Shown: positions 34,782 through 44,810 of the stretch, one piece after another | How positions within the stretch are numbered: position 1 is the first letter of the stretch | Layout of the letters: the number at the start of each line of letters is the position of its first letter | From: Bacillus sp. V3-13 | GTDB taxonomy: Bacteria > Bacillota > Bacilli > Bacillales > Cytobacillaceae | Assembly (NCBI RefSeq): GCF_002860165.1 | Contig: NZ_PGUZ01000004.1 | Coordinates: forward strand, 20,761 to 84,760 | Reading direction: 5' to 3' | Length of the DNA: 64,000 nucleotides | Notes under the pieces: generated by a model | Database searches by the model: none | What the model saw: the letters and a program-made list of their open reading frames with translations, nothing else | Told to the model about the DNA's origin: nothing | Translations under genes and position numbers: made by a program

Positions 34782-35360
34782 ATGGTGAAGGAACGCAATC
34801 AATTTGACAATTTTAACGATAACAATGGTGGAACCTCGAGGGATTTTGTTTTGGGCGCCATTATTGGAGGGGTTGTCGGAGCGGCAACAGCGCTCTTGCT
34901 GGCTCCGAAATCCGGTAAGGAGCTTCGCAGCGACTTAAATGAACAGGCAAGCATGCTAAAAGAAAAAACGAATGAATATTGTGAAGCGGCGATGACAAAA
35001 GGAAGTGAGCTCGCTACGCAAGCAAAAGAAAAGACCGGTCAGCTTCGTGAGACTGCCATGGCTAAAGGCGGAGAACTGGCGTCTGTTGCGAAACAAACAA
35101 CAAGCTCGATCGCCCAGCAGTCGACAGACCTGCTTAACAAAGTCAGAGGCAGCAAAAATTCTTCCGAAAGCGGATCCCAAGCGGGGGATGGTGCCGGGGT
35201 TAACACGCCGGATGAATATATTGCAAGTGAAGCGGACATCGACGTATTAAGCGAAACCGAGAACAAAGGGTCCATCCAAACCGGCAACCCCGAAGCAAAG
35301 CTTGAGGAAACAAAAAGGGCTTTTGATGAAACAGAGAAAAAGCTAAATCAAAAACATTAA
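34782..35360 (+). CDS. ytxH: YtxH family stress protein
   Basis: A 192-residue protein with the YtxH signature: a Gly-rich hydrophobic segment FVLGAIIGGVVGAATALLLAPKSGKELR near residues 21-48, then repeated amphipathic helices (KEKTNEYCEAAMTKGSELAT and similar). AGGAGGAACTGAGC precedes the ATG. It is 19 bases from ytxG and shares its stress promoter. Known members are sigma-B-dependent; the molecular role is unknown. It ends with a terminator, so ytxJ may need read-through or its own promoter. Confidence 0.85.
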   Translation: MVKERNQFDNFNDNNGGTSRDFVLGAIIGGVVGAATALLLAPKSGKELRSDLNEQASMLKEKTNEYCEAAMTKGSELATQAKEKTGQLRETAMAKGGELASVAKQTTSSIAQQSTDLLNKVRGSKNSSESGSQAGDGAGVNTPDEYIASEADIDVLSETENKGSIQTGNPEAKLEETKRAFDETEKKLNQKH

Positions 35361-35370
35361 ATTTGTTTTA

Positions 35371-35410
35371 AAAACGGTGAAGTGGTAAGATAGCTTCACC
35401 GTTATTTATT
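35371..35410 (+). terminator. Hairpin terminator after ytxH
   Basis: AACGGTGAAG pairs with CTTCACCGTT, followed by a weak T-rich tract ATTTATT. Confidence 0.65.
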
Positions 35411-35464
35411 GGCCGCTTATGTGCTGAACGGCACGGGCTCCAATGTTGCAGGAGGGGATTAATT

Positions 35465-35791
35465 TTGAAAAAAATCGACACAGTTGAACAATTTGACGAT
35501 GCAGTTAAAAATGGAACATTCTTAATATTAAAGCACAGCACAACCTGCCCGATCAGCCAGGCAGCCTATGAAGAATTTGAAAAATTCACAGGGGACCATC
35601 CGGAAGTCAACAGCTACTATTTAACTGTCCAGAATGCCCGCCCGCTTTCCAATCACATTGCGGAAAAGTATGATGTCAAGCATGAGTCGCCGCAGGCGTT
35701 ACTATTCACTAATTCGGGCGTAACCTGGCATGCCTCACACTGGAAAATTACTTATGAGACATTGACGAATGTGTTAGCTGAAAACAAATAA
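35465..35791 (+). CDS. ytxJ: YtxJ, bacillithiol-system redox protein
   Basis: A 108-residue thioredoxin-fold protein with a single active-site cysteine in KHSTTCPISQAAYEEF and cis-Pro in HESPQALLF. This is the monothiol arrangement of YtxJ, assigned to bacillithiol-dependent redox chemistry. Start is TTG with AGGAGGGG 8 bases before. It lies in the stress cluster; a terminator follows. Confidence 0.88.
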   Translation: MKKIDTVEQFDDAVKNGTFLILKHSTTCPISQAAYEEFEKFTGDHPEVNSYYLTVQNARPLSNHIAEKYDVKHESPQALLFTNSGVTWHASHWKITYETLTNVLAENK

Positions 35792-35799
35792 CGATGTAC

Positions 35800-35834
35800 A
35801 AAACCACCTTTCCTGATATGGAAGGTGGTTTTTG
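35800..35834 (+). terminator. Intrinsic terminator after ytxJ
   Basis: AAAACCACCTT pairs with AAGGTGGTTTT. The stem closely resembles the murC terminator stem. Confidence 0.9.
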
Positions 35835-35882
35835 GCTGGTAACGGTCCAATATCCAGCTGTAGTAATCTTTGGAATAAAGCT

Positions 35883-36187
35883 AAAATCCGGATTTATGAT
35901 CGCTTTCCGCTCGTAAATCTCAAGTTCCGCTCGTAAATCTCAAGTTCCGCTCGTAAATCTCAAGTTCCGCTCGTAAATCCCAAGTTCCGCTCGTAAATCC
36001 CAAGTTCCGCTCGTAAATCTCAAGTTCCGCTCGTAAATCTCGAGTTCCGCTCGTAAATCTCAAGTTCCGCTCGTAAATCTCAAATTCCGCTCGTAAATCT
36101 CAAGTTCCGCTCGTAAATCTCGAGTTATTTTCGGATTTATGATCGTTTCACGAGATTTATAAGCGGAAATCCGGATTTATGATCGCC
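35883..36187. repeat. 20-bp tandem repeat array, 11 copies, with flanking repeats
   Basis: Eleven head-to-tail units of TTCCGCTCGTAAATCTCAAG occupy 35905-36124, nearly identical (CAAG/CGAG and TCT/TCC variants). The block is bracketed by direct repeats of AATCCGGATTTATGATCGC near 35885 and 36168, with a third copy of GGATTTATGATCG at 36133 and an inverted partial unit (GAGATTTATAAGCGGAA) near 36152. It fills the gap between ytxJ and the convergent FtsA-like gene. Confidence 0.95.
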
Positions 36188-36214
36188 AGCCAGTCCATAT
36201 GCTTTACTGTACTG

Positions 36215-38374
36215 CTAATTCTGGCTGGCAAGCGGCCAGAAAATTCTTAAGCTGTCTCCCGCTTCAATCTGATCGTGAAAGGCTACAGGCTGGTCGTTCC
36301 GCGTCAGTTCAAAGCTTCCATTCGCATGGGCGGGCATATCGACTTCGACCGCCGTAAAGATATCCTGAAAAATGAACGGTTCAAAGCTTTTTTCAGAAAT
36401 TTTCACTTGGTCTCCGTCCGACAGAACGTCATCAACGCGCAGTTTTTGCTCGCCCCTGTAAAACTCTGCAATTTCTTTAACAAGCGTAACGCTTTCGCCA
36501 TTAAACGAGATTGGCAACTTTTGATACAGGTTTATTTGTTTGATTTCGGCCAGTTCCTGGACTGTCGGCTCTTTTCTTTTGACTATCGTTAATGCATCAA
36601 GGTCATTGAAGCCGCTCTTCAGTTTGACTTCCACGCCGTTTCGATAGATTTTGCCGCCGAATCCTGGAAAATACTGATCCTTTCCGTTTATGTTAAGGAG
36701 AAGCGGGCGCAGTTCCGGCAAATAATGCTGTAATTTTAATGCATGAAGCAGTTCTTCAATCGTCTCTGGGATCGTGCAGGTGATCTTATCGCGATCTTCA
36801 AGGAACTTTTCCGGGCTGGCAGCCGCCTTATTGCATGTGAGCACGGCAGAGATGATTTCTGGCTTCCCGTTAATGGTCACCATTTTCTGGGGAAGCTGGT
36901 CAATTAAATCTTTTATTTGCATCTTTGTCTGCTTGCCGTCTTCGCCCTTTTTAACGGTAATCCGGTCATTATTGCTGATTTCTTCATCAAAGGAACAGCT
37001 CGCGCCATTTTTTAAAATGGTTGGAGCGTTGCCAAGCTGGCCGGGAATCGTGATGCTTTGGCCATTTAATGTCACAATCATCGCCAGGCCCGGTTTTCCG
37101 TACAGCTTATTCATTTTTATTCCGGCAGCAAGCAGGCAGTCGCCGACGGTTAGTTTTTTGACTTCAAAAAGGCGGACGGGCTGCTCATTGACGTAAACGG
37201 TCCGATACTGAACCGGCGACATCCGGGCAGCGATCGCAATCCCAACCGGGGTAACCAGCTCCGGCCCTTTTAAAATATGATCTGCAAGTGTTAACGAAGA
37301 AATCGCTTCTATTCCCCTGATCGCAACCCGGTTTTCAGGGAGCCCGAGCCGTTGTGCGAGCTTACCCGGAAGCTCCGGCGTTAAGCTGCCCCCGCCGACA
37401 AGCATCACAGCTTTTGGAGGCTTCCTGTTGTTTAACGTTAAAATTTCATCACCAATCGAAGCAGCGAGCTTATCCAAGGCAGGTGTAATATGTGTGACAG
37501 CGTCCTCCCTTGTCACCTCGGTTTCAAATCCGAGAATGTCGGTGATGGTAATCGTTTCGCGGCTGGACAATTCCCGTTTTGCCTTTTCCGCAAGCGGAAA
37601 ATCGAGGAGAAAATGATCACTGATTGCTTCCGTAATTTCATCTCCGGCAACAGGCACCATTCCATAGGCGATCACCGTGCCGGCATCGGTGATCGCGATA
37701 TCGGAAGTACCTGCGCCAATATCTACGAGAGCGACATTTAATCTGCGCATCGACGGAGGGATCAGCACATTGATCGCGGCAATCGGTTCCAGCGTTAGTG
37801 CGTCCATTTCCAATCCTGCCCGGTGAAGAGCGGAAATAAGCGATTCAACAACAACCTTCGGTAAAAAAGTCGCGATGATTTCAACAGAAGCTTCGTCGCC
37901 CTGCTGATCAATCAAATTGCCGATTTCTTCTCCATCGAGCCGGTAATAAAGGACCGAGTATCCGACACAATAATAATAATAGCTTTTTTCAATTTCATGT
38001 TTTTGGGCAACCATCGCCTGGGCCTGCTGGACAGCAGTTAATTCAAGGTGAAGGATGTCCTGCTTTGTCATCATCGGTTTTCCGTTAATATCGACCGATA
38101 CTTTGGCACGTTCTGTCCGCAAAGCCCTTCCGGCTGCCGCGACCGAAACACGATGCAGCGGTCCATGCTGCTGCTCAAGCTGCTCTTTTATCACGGAAAT
38201 TAATTTTGACACTGACAACACGTCATGGATTTGCCCGTCAAGCATCGCGCGTTCGCTGTGCTCCATCGAAAGGATATCAACAACACGGAACTGGCCGCCG
38301 GCTTCTTCAAGGATGATGCCGACTACAGAACGCGTGCCAATATCAAGGGCAAACAATTTCTTTTTTTCCTGCAA
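36215..38374 (-). CDS. FtsA/PilM-like ATPase with a repetitive C-terminal region
   Basis: A 719-residue protein. Residues 1-385 are an actin-like ASKHA domain: FALDIGTRSVVGI (phosphate 1), VALVDIGAGTSDIAI (phosphate 2, about 213-227) and VMLVGGGSLTPEL (adenosine loop, about 323-335), closest to FtsA/PilM. The remaining half contains about five short modules, each starting with NG or ND (near residues 437, 502, 563, 625, 693) and ending in a D-x-D plus strand motif (NNDRITV, DRDKITC, DLDALTIV, DGDQVKI, AGDSLRI), resembling small beta-grasp or SLBB-like units. No membrane segment. Function unknown; a second FtsA presumably acts in division elsewhere. Confidence 0.7.
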   Translation of the reverse strand: MQEKKKLFALDIGTRSVVGIILEEAGGQFRVVDILSMEHSERAMLDGQIHDVLSVSKLISVIKEQLEQQHGPLHRVSVAAAGRALRTERAKVSVDINGKPMMTKQDILHLELTAVQQAQAMVAQKHEIEKSYYYYCVGYSVLYYRLDGEEIGNLIDQQGDEASVEIIATFLPKVVVESLISALHRAGLEMDALTLEPIAAINVLIPPSMRRLNVALVDIGAGTSDIAITDAGTVIAYGMVPVAGDEITEAISDHFLLDFPLAEKAKRELSSRETITITDILGFETEVTREDAVTHITPALDKLAASIGDEILTLNNRKPPKAVMLVGGGSLTPELPGKLAQRLGLPENRVAIRGIEAISSLTLADHILKGPELVTPVGIAIAARMSPVQYRTVYVNEQPVRLFEVKKLTVGDCLLAAGIKMNKLYGKPGLAMIVTLNGQSITIPGQLGNAPTILKNGASCSFDEEISNNDRITVKKGEDGKQTKMQIKDLIDQLPQKMVTINGKPEIISAVLTCNKAAASPEKFLEDRDKITCTIPETIEELLHALKLQHYLPELRPLLLNINGKDQYFPGFGGKIYRNGVEVKLKSGFNDLDALTIVKRKEPTVQELAEIKQINLYQKLPISFNGESVTLVKEIAEFYRGEQKLRVDDVLSDGDQVKISEKSFEPFIFQDIFTAVEVDMPAHANGSFELTRNDQPVAFHDQIEAGDSLRIFWPLASQN

Positions 38375-38645
38375 AATAGGAACACCTTCTTTAAAAAATT
38401 CTCATAAGATACTTTAACACTTAAAAGCGTTTAATTAATAAAGAAATTTCGTGACATTAAGAAAAGATTCATATATAATAAACCGTAATTATATTAAAAT
38501 GTACCACATTTTCACGGGGCGTTAAAGGGGATTGGAAACGATAAGCTTACAACCCGCCCAGCTGGCTTGCGGCTTGCCTGCTTTGTCAGGTGCAAAGCAA
38601 GAGGTTAAAAAACCGACAAAATTTTGAAAGGACGGGAAAGAAAAG

Positions 38646-39722
38646 ATGAGCAATAAAGAACTTGACCAACTGCGCGACCGCGTTGATGAATTAAATCTGG
38701 AGCTGTTATCATTAATCAATGAGAGAGCCCGGCTCGTCCAGGAAATCGGGCGAGTGAAAGAAACTCAGGGAGTTTACCGTTATGACCCCGTGCGGGAACG
38801 GAGAATGCTTGATTTAATTAAAGAAAACAATGATGGACCATTCGAAAATTCAACGATTGAGCACATTTTCAAAGAAATATTTAAGGCGGGGCTGGAGCTG
38901 CAGAAGGATGACCACCGCAAAGCTCTGCTTGTCTCCCGCAAGAAAAAAGCTGAAGACACAATCGTTAACCTGAAGGGAGAATTGGTTGGGGACGGCAACC
39001 CTCATTTTGTATTTGGCCCATGTGCGGTCGAGTCATATGAGCAGGTTGCGACTGTTGCACAAGCAGTAAAAGCAAAAGGCTTAAAGCTGCTGCGCGGCGG
39101 TGCCTACAAACCGAGAACTTCACCGTATGATTTCCAGGGCCTTGGCTTGGAAGGGCTGAAAATCCTGAAGCGTGTCGCAGACGATTACGATTTGGCGGTC
39201 ATCAGCGAAATTGTCAATCCTGCTGATATCGAAACGGCTGTTCAATATATTGATGTGATTCAAATCGGTGCCCGCAACATGCAAAACTTTGAGCTTCTTA
39301 AAGCTGCCGGAGCAGTGAACAAGCCCGTTTTGCTAAAGAGGGGGCTGGCTGCGACGATTGAAGAATTTATCAATGCTGCCGAATATATTATGTCGCAGGG
39401 GAACGGACAAATCATCCTTTGTGAACGGGGAATTCGCACATATGAGCGCGCCACAAGGAACACGCTTGATATTTCAGCAGTGCCAATTCTTAAGCAGGAA
39501 ACACATTTGCCGGTACTTGTTGATGTAACCCATTCGACAGGGCGCCGTGATTTGCTCATCCCGACAGCGAAAGCGGCATTGGCGGTTGGAGCTGACGGGG
39601 TAATGGCCGAGGTTCATCCGGATCCGGCAGTGGCTCTTTCCGATTCAGCCCAGCAAATGGATCTGCCACAATTCGACCATTTCTTCAATGAATTAAAAAG
39701 CACGCCATTTGTAAGAGTGTAA
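38646..39722 (+). CDS. aroA: Bifunctional chorismate mutase / DAHP synthase
   Basis: A 358-residue fusion. Residues 1-90 are an AroQ-type chorismate mutase ([20 protein letters not shown]...[11 protein letters not shown]), which acts as the feedback-sensing part; residues 105-350 are a type I-beta DAHP synthase with [32 protein letters not shown] and [10 protein letters not shown]. It catalyses the first step of aromatic amino acid synthesis. Same architecture and place (before ccpA) as B. subtilis AroA(G). AAAGGACGGGAAAG precedes the ATG. The leader contains a GCTTTG/CAAAGC hairpin of unknown meaning. Confidence 0.95.
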   Translation: MSNKELDQLRDRVDELNLELLSLINERARLVQEIGRVKETQGVYRYDPVRERRMLDLIKENNDGPFENSTIEHIFKEIFKAGLELQKDDHRKALLVSRKKKAEDTIVNLKGELVGDGNPHFVFGPCAVESYEQVATVAQAVKAKGLKLLRGGAYKPRTSPYDFQGLGLEGLKILKRVADDYDLAVISEIVNPADIETAVQYIDVIQIGARNMQNFELLKAAGAVNKPVLLKRGLAATIEEFINAAEYIMSQGNGQIILCERGIRTYERATRNTLDISAVPILKQETHLPVLVDVTHSTGRRDLLIPTAKAALAVGADGVMAEVHPDPAVALSDSAQQMDLPQFDHFFNELKSTPFVRV

Positions 39723-39745
39723 GAACATTTTTTAAAGAGCGTCGC

Positions 39746-39778
39746 AGGAGCCTTCTGTTTATTAGAGGGCTCTTTTTG
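39746..39778 (+). terminator. Intrinsic terminator after aroA
   Basis: GAGCC(T)TCT pairs with AGA(G)GGCTC, followed by TTTTT. Confidence 0.8.
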
Positions 39779-39992
39779 CGGCGAAAATCGGGGCAAATAT
39801 ACATAAATTTATAAAAATAAGCAAAAATTAAGGGCTTGACATTGCGGCATTCCCTTGTCTGTCGTATGATTAAATACATAATTAGACTTGTTTAGCGCAT
39901 CACAAACTTTAGAAAGATGTTTAGCTTTTCTTTTATTGCAGTAAAATATAAAGAAAAACGGTGCGTGTGCAAACAAAAAGGAGTGTATAGAA

Positions 39993-40994
39993 ATGAATGT
40001 AACAATATACGATGTTGCCCGTGAAGCAAATGTTTCGATGGCAACCGTGTCCCGGGTCGTCAATGGGAATCCCAACGTTAAACCGGCGACCCGCAAAAAA
40101 GTTTTAGAAGTGATTGACCGGCTTGGTTATCGTCCGAATGCAGTAGCAAGGGGATTGGCCAGCAAAAAAACAACGACCGTCGGTGTCGTAATTCCCGATA
40201 TTTCGAGCACTTTTTTCGCTGAGCTTGCAAGGGGAATCGAAGATATTGCGACAATGTATAAGTATAATATCATCCTGAGTAACTCGGATCAAAACAAAGA
40301 AAAGGAATTGCATCTTTTGAATACGATGCTCGGGAAGCAGGTCGATGGCATCGTCTTTATGGGCGGCAATATTACTCCTGAGCATGTTGAAGAGTTCAAA
40401 AAATCGCCTGTGCCGATCGTACTCGCCGGTTCCATTGAGGCAAGCGGGGAAATTCCTTCTGTTAATATCGACTATGAGCAAGCAGCCTTTGATGTTGTTC
40501 AATCGTTTGTGGATAGGGGCCATAAAAATATCGCGTTTGTAACGGGTCCTTTTCATGAGCCGATCAACCTGGAAAAAAAGCTTGCCGGATATAAACGAGC
40601 CCTTGAAAGTGCAGGGCTGCCTTACCGGGAGGAGTTTGTCATCGAAGGAGACTACACATACGATTCCGGGGTCGAAGCATTTGAAAAATTGCTTGAAGCT
40701 GACGAGAAGCCAACCGCGATATTTGTCGGTTCAGATGAAATGGCGCTCGGAGTTGTCCACGGTGCAGAGGATAAGGGCTACAGCATTCCAGACGATTTTG
40801 AAGTTATCAGTTCAGACAATACAAGATTGACCCTGATGGTCCGTCCGCAGCTGACAACGGTCGTCCAGCCGCTTTACGATATTGGAGCAGTGTCAATGCG
40901 GCTGTTAACGAAATTTATGAATAAGGAAAAAGTCACAGATCAGATTGTAGTACTTCCGCACCGAATTGAGTACCGCAGCTCAACGAAACAATAA
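39993..40994 (+). CDS. ccpA: Catabolite control protein A
   Basis: A 333-residue LacI-family regulator. The helix-turn-helix [20 protein letters not shown] and hinge [14 protein letters not shown] are typical, followed by a periplasmic-binding-like sensor domain ([19 protein letters not shown]). With HPr-Ser-P it binds cre sites to repress or activate carbon genes. One such cre lies upstream of acsA within this window. Length and position after aroA equal B. subtilis ccpA. Confidence 0.96.
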   Translation: MNVTIYDVAREANVSMATVSRVVNGNPNVKPATRKKVLEVIDRLGYRPNAVARGLASKKTTTVGVVIPDISSTFFAELARGIEDIATMYKYNIILSNSDQNKEKELHLLNTMLGKQVDGIVFMGGNITPEHVEEFKKSPVPIVLAGSIEASGEIPSVNIDYEQAAFDVVQSFVDRGHKNIAFVTGPFHEPINLEKKLAGYKRALESAGLPYREEFVIEGDYTYDSGVEAFEKLLEADEKPTAIFVGSDEMALGVVHGAEDKGYSIPDDFEVISSDNTRLTLMVRPQLTTVVQPLYDIGAVSMRLLTKFMNKEKVTDQIVVLPHRIEYRSSTKQ

Positions 40995-41050
40995 ATTTGC
41001 CGATATAAAAGACGCCTGAGTTGTATATTCAATTGTTTAGGGAGAGGACT

Positions 41051-41869
41051 ATGAGAAAGCTCGATTTTCTGACGCCGGTAGGTCTAACTATCGGTGTTCT
41101 GATGCTGATATTCGGAATCCTTACAAATGGCGGGATGAGCGGGTTTTTATCATTTATTGATCTTTCATCTTTCTTTATTGTGCTTGGAGGATTAATCGCC
41201 GGATTGCTGATCAGCTTTCCGGTCAAAGATATCAGACAGATGATTACGGTCATTCGACAGGGATTTTCCGATGAAGACCGGAGCCTGCGGAATTTAATTG
41301 AAACGTTTGTTCATTTGTCAGACCGGGCAAGAAGGGAGGGGCTTTTATCTCTCGAGACGGAGATTGGGCAGATTGAAGATCCATTTATCCGCAAAGGGAT
41401 TCTGTTGGCAGTAGACGGAATGGAACCGGATGTGATTCAGGATATCATGAACGCAGAAATTATGGCGATGGACGACCGTCATCGCAGAGGAAGAAGCCTC
41501 CTCGAAAAAGCCGGTGAATATGCACCGGCCTGGGGGATGATCGGAACGTTAATCGGCCTTGTTCTCATGCTGAATAATCTGGACGATCCGGCCGCTTTGG
41601 GACCTAATATGGCAGTCGCCTTATTAACCACTTTATATGGCTCGCTGCTCGCTAATCTTGTCTTTCTTCCGCTCGCTGCCAAGCTTTCTTTAAAAACGGA
41701 ACGAGAATTATTTGTCAGGCAGGTTATTATTGAAGGGGTTATCGGGATCCAATCAGGGCAAAACCCAAAAGTTCTCGAGGAGAAGTTAAGTGCCTTTTTG
41801 TCCCTGACAGAACGGAAGGAAGACAATGAGATCAGAACGGGCGGGGAGGCTCTCGATCATGAAGTTTAG
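41051..41869 (+). CDS. motP: Flagellar stator subunit MotP
   Basis: A 272-residue MotA-type stator protein with four membrane segments, two near the N-terminus ([29 protein letters not shown]) and two after the cytoplasmic loop ([36 protein letters not shown]). The loop carries the charged residues that contact FliG. With MotS it forms the sodium-driven stator. GGAGAGGACT precedes the ATG. The gene overlaps motS by 11 bases. Located after ccpA as in B. subtilis (ytxD). Confidence 0.93.
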   Translation: MRKLDFLTPVGLTIGVLMLIFGILTNGGMSGFLSFIDLSSFFIVLGGLIAGLLISFPVKDIRQMITVIRQGFSDEDRSLRNLIETFVHLSDRARREGLLSLETEIGQIEDPFIRKGILLAVDGMEPDVIQDIMNAEIMAMDDRHRRGRSLLEKAGEYAPAWGMIGTLIGLVLMLNNLDDPAALGPNMAVALLTTLYGSLLANLVFLPLAAKLSLKTERELFVRQVIIEGVIGIQSGQNPKVLEEKLSAFLSLTERKEDNEIRTGGEALDHEV

Positions 41870-42611
41870 AAGCCGGCCACAGCCGCCGCAGCCAAAAGGG
41901 GCGCCGGGCTGGATGGTAACGTATTCTGATCTGATTACCTTAATTCTTGTCTTTTTTATCCTGTTGTTTTCGATGTCCCAGCTGGATGTTCAGAAATTCA
42001 AAGCGATTTCTGATTCTTTCCAGGGCCGGCAGTCTCTCGATTTCAATCCTTCTGTTGTTCCTGCGGAAAATTCTGCTGGTGAACAAAATTTAGATCAAGA
42101 GGGCAAGCAGGGCGGACTCGAGAATGAGGAAGATTCTCTCGAAGCCTTGCTGGCAGATGTCCAGGCATATTTAAAGGAGAACGGACTTGCAGATGCGATT
42201 GTGGCAAGCCGTACTGAGCGGGGCGTCGTTCTGGTCTTGCAGGAACAGGTCCTGTTTGAAAGCGGTGAAGCCACGATTTTATCTAAAGCAAATGCCTTTC
42301 TCGATGTCGTTGGCGTGCTCTTAAAAGATATCCCCAATCTTGTGAAGGTTGAGGGCCATACGGACAATCGACCAATCACGACCTACCGATATCCTTCCAA
42401 TTGGGAACTGTCATCGGCGCGGGCCGGCAGCGTAATCCGTTATTTGACGGAAAACCATGGCCTTGACAGCAGCAGATTTATCGCAGTGGGGTATGGGGAT
42501 ACGAGGCCAATCGTGTCGAATAACAGCAGCGAAAACCTGGCAAAAAACCGCCGGGTTGAAATTATTATATCCGATCCTAAATATGATCGGGATGAACTTG
42601 CATCAAATTAA
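41859..42611 (+). CDS. motS: Flagellar stator subunit MotS
   Basis: A 250-residue MotB-type stator protein. One membrane segment, [20 protein letters not shown], holds the ion-binding Asp in YSD. The C-terminal OmpA-like domain binds peptidoglycan ([34 protein letters not shown]). The ATG inside the end of motP gives [20 protein letters not shown], with GGGGAGGC upstream; overlapping genes imply coupled translation. Pairs with MotP, a sodium-type stator, although ion choice was not tested. Confidence 0.93.
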   Translation: MKFRSRPQPPQPKGAPGWMVTYSDLITLILVFFILLFSMSQLDVQKFKAISDSFQGRQSLDFNPSVVPAENSAGEQNLDQEGKQGGLENEEDSLEALLADVQAYLKENGLADAIVASRTERGVVLVLQEQVLFESGEATILSKANAFLDVVGVLLKDIPNLVKVEGHTDNRPITTYRYPSNWELSSARAGSVIRYLTENHGLDSSRFIAVGYGDTRPIVSNNSSENLAKNRRVEIIISDPKYDRDELASN

Positions 42612-42666
42612 AAAGCAGGAGACCACTTAGGATTGATAAAATCCTGCCGGGCCTCCTGTTTTTTGT
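42612..42666 (+). terminator. Terminator after motS
   Basis: GCAGGAG pairs with CTCCTG(T) followed by TTTTTTG; an inner stem AGGAT/ATCCT is enclosed. Confidence 0.7.
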
Positions 42667-42724
42667 TGTATAGGAAATTATAAAATCAAACGCTGTGAAT
42701 AACTTTGAGATTATTGCAGACTTC

Positions 42725-42917
42725 GTCCAGCTCCAGCGCCTAGCCAGTTTTCATCCCTGACTTTGCTTCCTTGAGTATCTTGTGATCATCATGGCTTGGT
42801 ACAAGCGATGATGTTCACAGCTCGAGTCGCTTCGGTCCTGCCAATGAAGTCAAAGAACGACTTCACCGTCAGGCCCTCCAGCGCTTGTCGGGGCTGATCA
42901 AGGCGCTTGCGCTTTTG
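42725..42917. repeat. Long structured interspersed repeat, copy A (with insertion)
   Basis: Shares nearly all of its outer sequence with copy B at 55460-55578 (GTCCAGCTCCAGCGCCTAG, then CGAGTCGCTTCGGTCCTGCC, TGAAGTC...GACTTCA, CAGGCCCTCCAGCGCTTGTC, GGGGCTGA, CAAGGCGCTTGCGCTTTT). The termini AGCGCCTAG/CAAGGCGCT are inverted and inner hairpins are evident. Copy A carries about 75 extra bases after CGCCTAG. Confidence 0.9.
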
Positions 42918-42920
42918 TTC

Positions 42921-44093
42921 TTATCCCGATTCACTTTTCGTCCTGTTGCGGATCGGATATAGTGCTTTATCAACTGTTTGGCTGTTTTTTTCGGTGATTT
43001 CCGCTTTTCTAGGGATCGGCGGATACAGATCGGCCGGGTCATCCCATTCCTTCGGAAGCTCAACGGGTGCTTTATCCTGCCAGTTTTCAATCCAGTCAGC
43101 CGGCAAGCTGCCAAAACGATTTGGATTTTCGGTCATTTCAAGCCAGATGAAGGCCCATGCCCTTGGAACGACTCTCCAAATATCATATCCGCCCCCGCCA
43201 ACCGCGATCCAGCGTCCATCACAGTGCTTATGCGCTATTTCATGGGCAAGCTTCGGTATTTCCCGGAAAATTTTTGTCGTTGCCGATAAATGGGTCAACG
43301 GATCCAGGTAATGGGCATCTGCCCCGTTTTGCGTCAGGATCACATCAGGCTTAAAAAAATCGGCGACTTCGTTTAAAGCATTCGAATATACATGGAGCCA
43401 TGAATCATCCTCTGTGAACGCATCAACCGGAATATTAAAAGAATAACCGTATCCTTTTCCCTGGCCTCTTTCATTCACATTGCCTGTCCCGGGAAATAAA
43501 TAGCGCCCTGTTTCATGTATCGATAGCGTGCATACGTCTGGATCATCGTAAAAAGCCCATTGAACCCCGTCTCCATGATGGGCATCTGTGTCGACATAAA
43601 GAACGCGGGCATTGTATTTGTGCTGCAAATACTTTATTGCAATTGAAGTGTCATTATAGACGCAAAACCCTGAAGCTTTTCCCCTGAATCCGTGATGAAG
43701 CCCGCCGCCAAGATGCAACGCGTGCTTTGCCTTCCCTGTCATGACATAATCAACCGCTGTCAAAGTTCCGCCGACAAGCAGTGAACTTGCTTCGTGCATA
43801 TTATCAAATATCGGCGTATCTTCGGTACCAAGGCCGTAATTTTCGGCCACTTCTTTATCAAGGCTTCCGTGCCCTGCCAATCTGACAGCGTTTATATAAT
43901 TTTGATCATGGATGAGACTGAGCTCTTCTTCTAAAGCAGCCCGGGGCGGAACGATTTGCTGTTCTTCAATAGCCTGCATTCTTTGGAGCAGATCAAGTGT
44001 CAATTTAAGCCGGAGCTGATTAAAAGGATGATGGCTGCTGAATTTGTAGTTCAGCAGTTCTTCAGAAAAAATAAACACGGATTGATCGGTCAT
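42921..44093 (-). CDS. acuC: Acetoin utilisation protein AcuC, AcsA deacetylase
   Basis: A 390-residue class I histone deacetylase-fold enzyme. It removes the acetyl group from AcsA, reversing AcuA. Signature motifs are [26 protein letters not shown], the metal site [15 protein letters not shown] and [11 protein letters not shown] chose the ATG giving [16 protein letters not shown], which overlaps the acuB stop as ATGA; nine further upstream codons are unlikely. The last gene of acuABC. Confidence 0.94.
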   Translation of the reverse strand: MTDQSVFIFSEELLNYKFSSHHPFNQLRLKLTLDLLQRMQAIEEQQIVPPRAALEEELSLIHDQNYINAVRLAGHGSLDKEVAENYGLGTEDTPIFDNMHEASSLLVGGTLTAVDYVMTGKAKHALHLGGGLHHGFRGKASGFCVYNDTSIAIKYLQHKYNARVLYVDTDAHHGDGVQWAFYDDPDVCTLSIHETGRYLFPGTGNVNERGQGKGYGYSFNIPVDAFTEDDSWLHVYSNALNEVADFFKPDVILTQNGADAHYLDPLTHLSATTKIFREIPKLAHEIAHKHCDGRWIAVGGGGYDIWRVVPRAWAFIWLEMTENPNRFGSLPADWIENWQDKAPVELPKEWDDPADLYPPIPRKAEITEKNSQTVDKALYPIRNRTKSESG

Positions 44094-44737
44094 GATGGAA
44101 GCCCCGGTAAATTCGGCCAAAGCACGTGAAGTCCGGCATTCGTTAAATCTTCGATCATGCCGACCGGATTCATGGTCTGGACTCTGAGAACGATTATTTT
44201 ATACTTTTCATCCTTTTTATCAGGGTAGACGAGGACACTTTGAATATTGACCTTACGGTTGCGGATGACGGTCGCCACCTCCCAAAGCATCCCTGCTTTA
44301 TTGGGAACCTTTATTTCAATTTGCGAGCCTGGCTGATGAGCCCCGGTTAATTCAACTAACGTATGCAGTAAATCGGTTTCCGTAATAATACCGACCAGTT
44401 TCTGATCCTTTAAAATCGGCAGGCAGCCAATATGATGCTCATAAAATAAAGCAGCAATTTCCTCTACAAAATCGAGGGGATGACCTGTGATCACGTTCCT
44501 TTTCATAATTGTTTCCAGTGGTTTCTGTAAATCTTCCTTATATTCTTCAGCCCGAAAAATTGAAGGGGTGGCGTCACGGATATCCCGGTCTGTCACCAAG
44601 CCGATTAAACGGTTATCTTCATTGATGATCGGGATATGGCGAATTTTCTTTTGCTCCATTAAAACAATGGCATCCGCAATCGTGCTGTCTGAAAATAATG
44701 TGCATACATTCGTTTTCATGATTTCTTCGACAATCAT
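44090..44737 (-). CDS. acuB: AcuB, CBS-pair and ACT domain protein
   Basis: A 215-residue protein with two CBS domains ([20 protein letters not shown]..., then [20 protein letters not shown]...) and a C-terminal ACT domain ([20 protein letters not shown]). Such proteins sense nucleotides and amino acids; AcuB is linked to acetate/acetoin use but its activity is unknown. The ATG has GGGGGATAAAAACG upstream. Middle gene of acuABC, overlapping acuC by four bases. Confidence 0.92.
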   Translation of the reverse strand: MIVEEIMKTNVCTLFSDSTIADAIVLMEQKKIRHIPIINEDNRLIGLVTDRDIRDATPSIFRAEEYKEDLQKPLETIMKRNVITGHPLDFVEEIAALFYEHHIGCLPILKDQKLVGIITETDLLHTLVELTGAHQPGSQIEIKVPNKAGMLWEVATVIRNRKVNIQSVLVYPDKKDEKYKIIVLRVQTMNPVGMIEDLTNAGLHVLWPNLPGLPS

Positions 44738-44810
44738 CGTTTTTATCCCCCTTACCAAATGCCATTTATTCGTAAATCAATAAATGGCATCAGCTTGCTC
44801 CAGGTTTCGT

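Noticed and set aside
35905..36124. CRISPR array
   Set aside because: Units are directly adjacent 20-bp copies without unique spacers, and no cas genes are nearby.
39836..39860. TTGACA as the -35 of the ccpA promoter
   Set aside because: The nearest TATGAT is 23 bases away, too far; no pair with acceptable spacing was convincing, so no promoter is listed.
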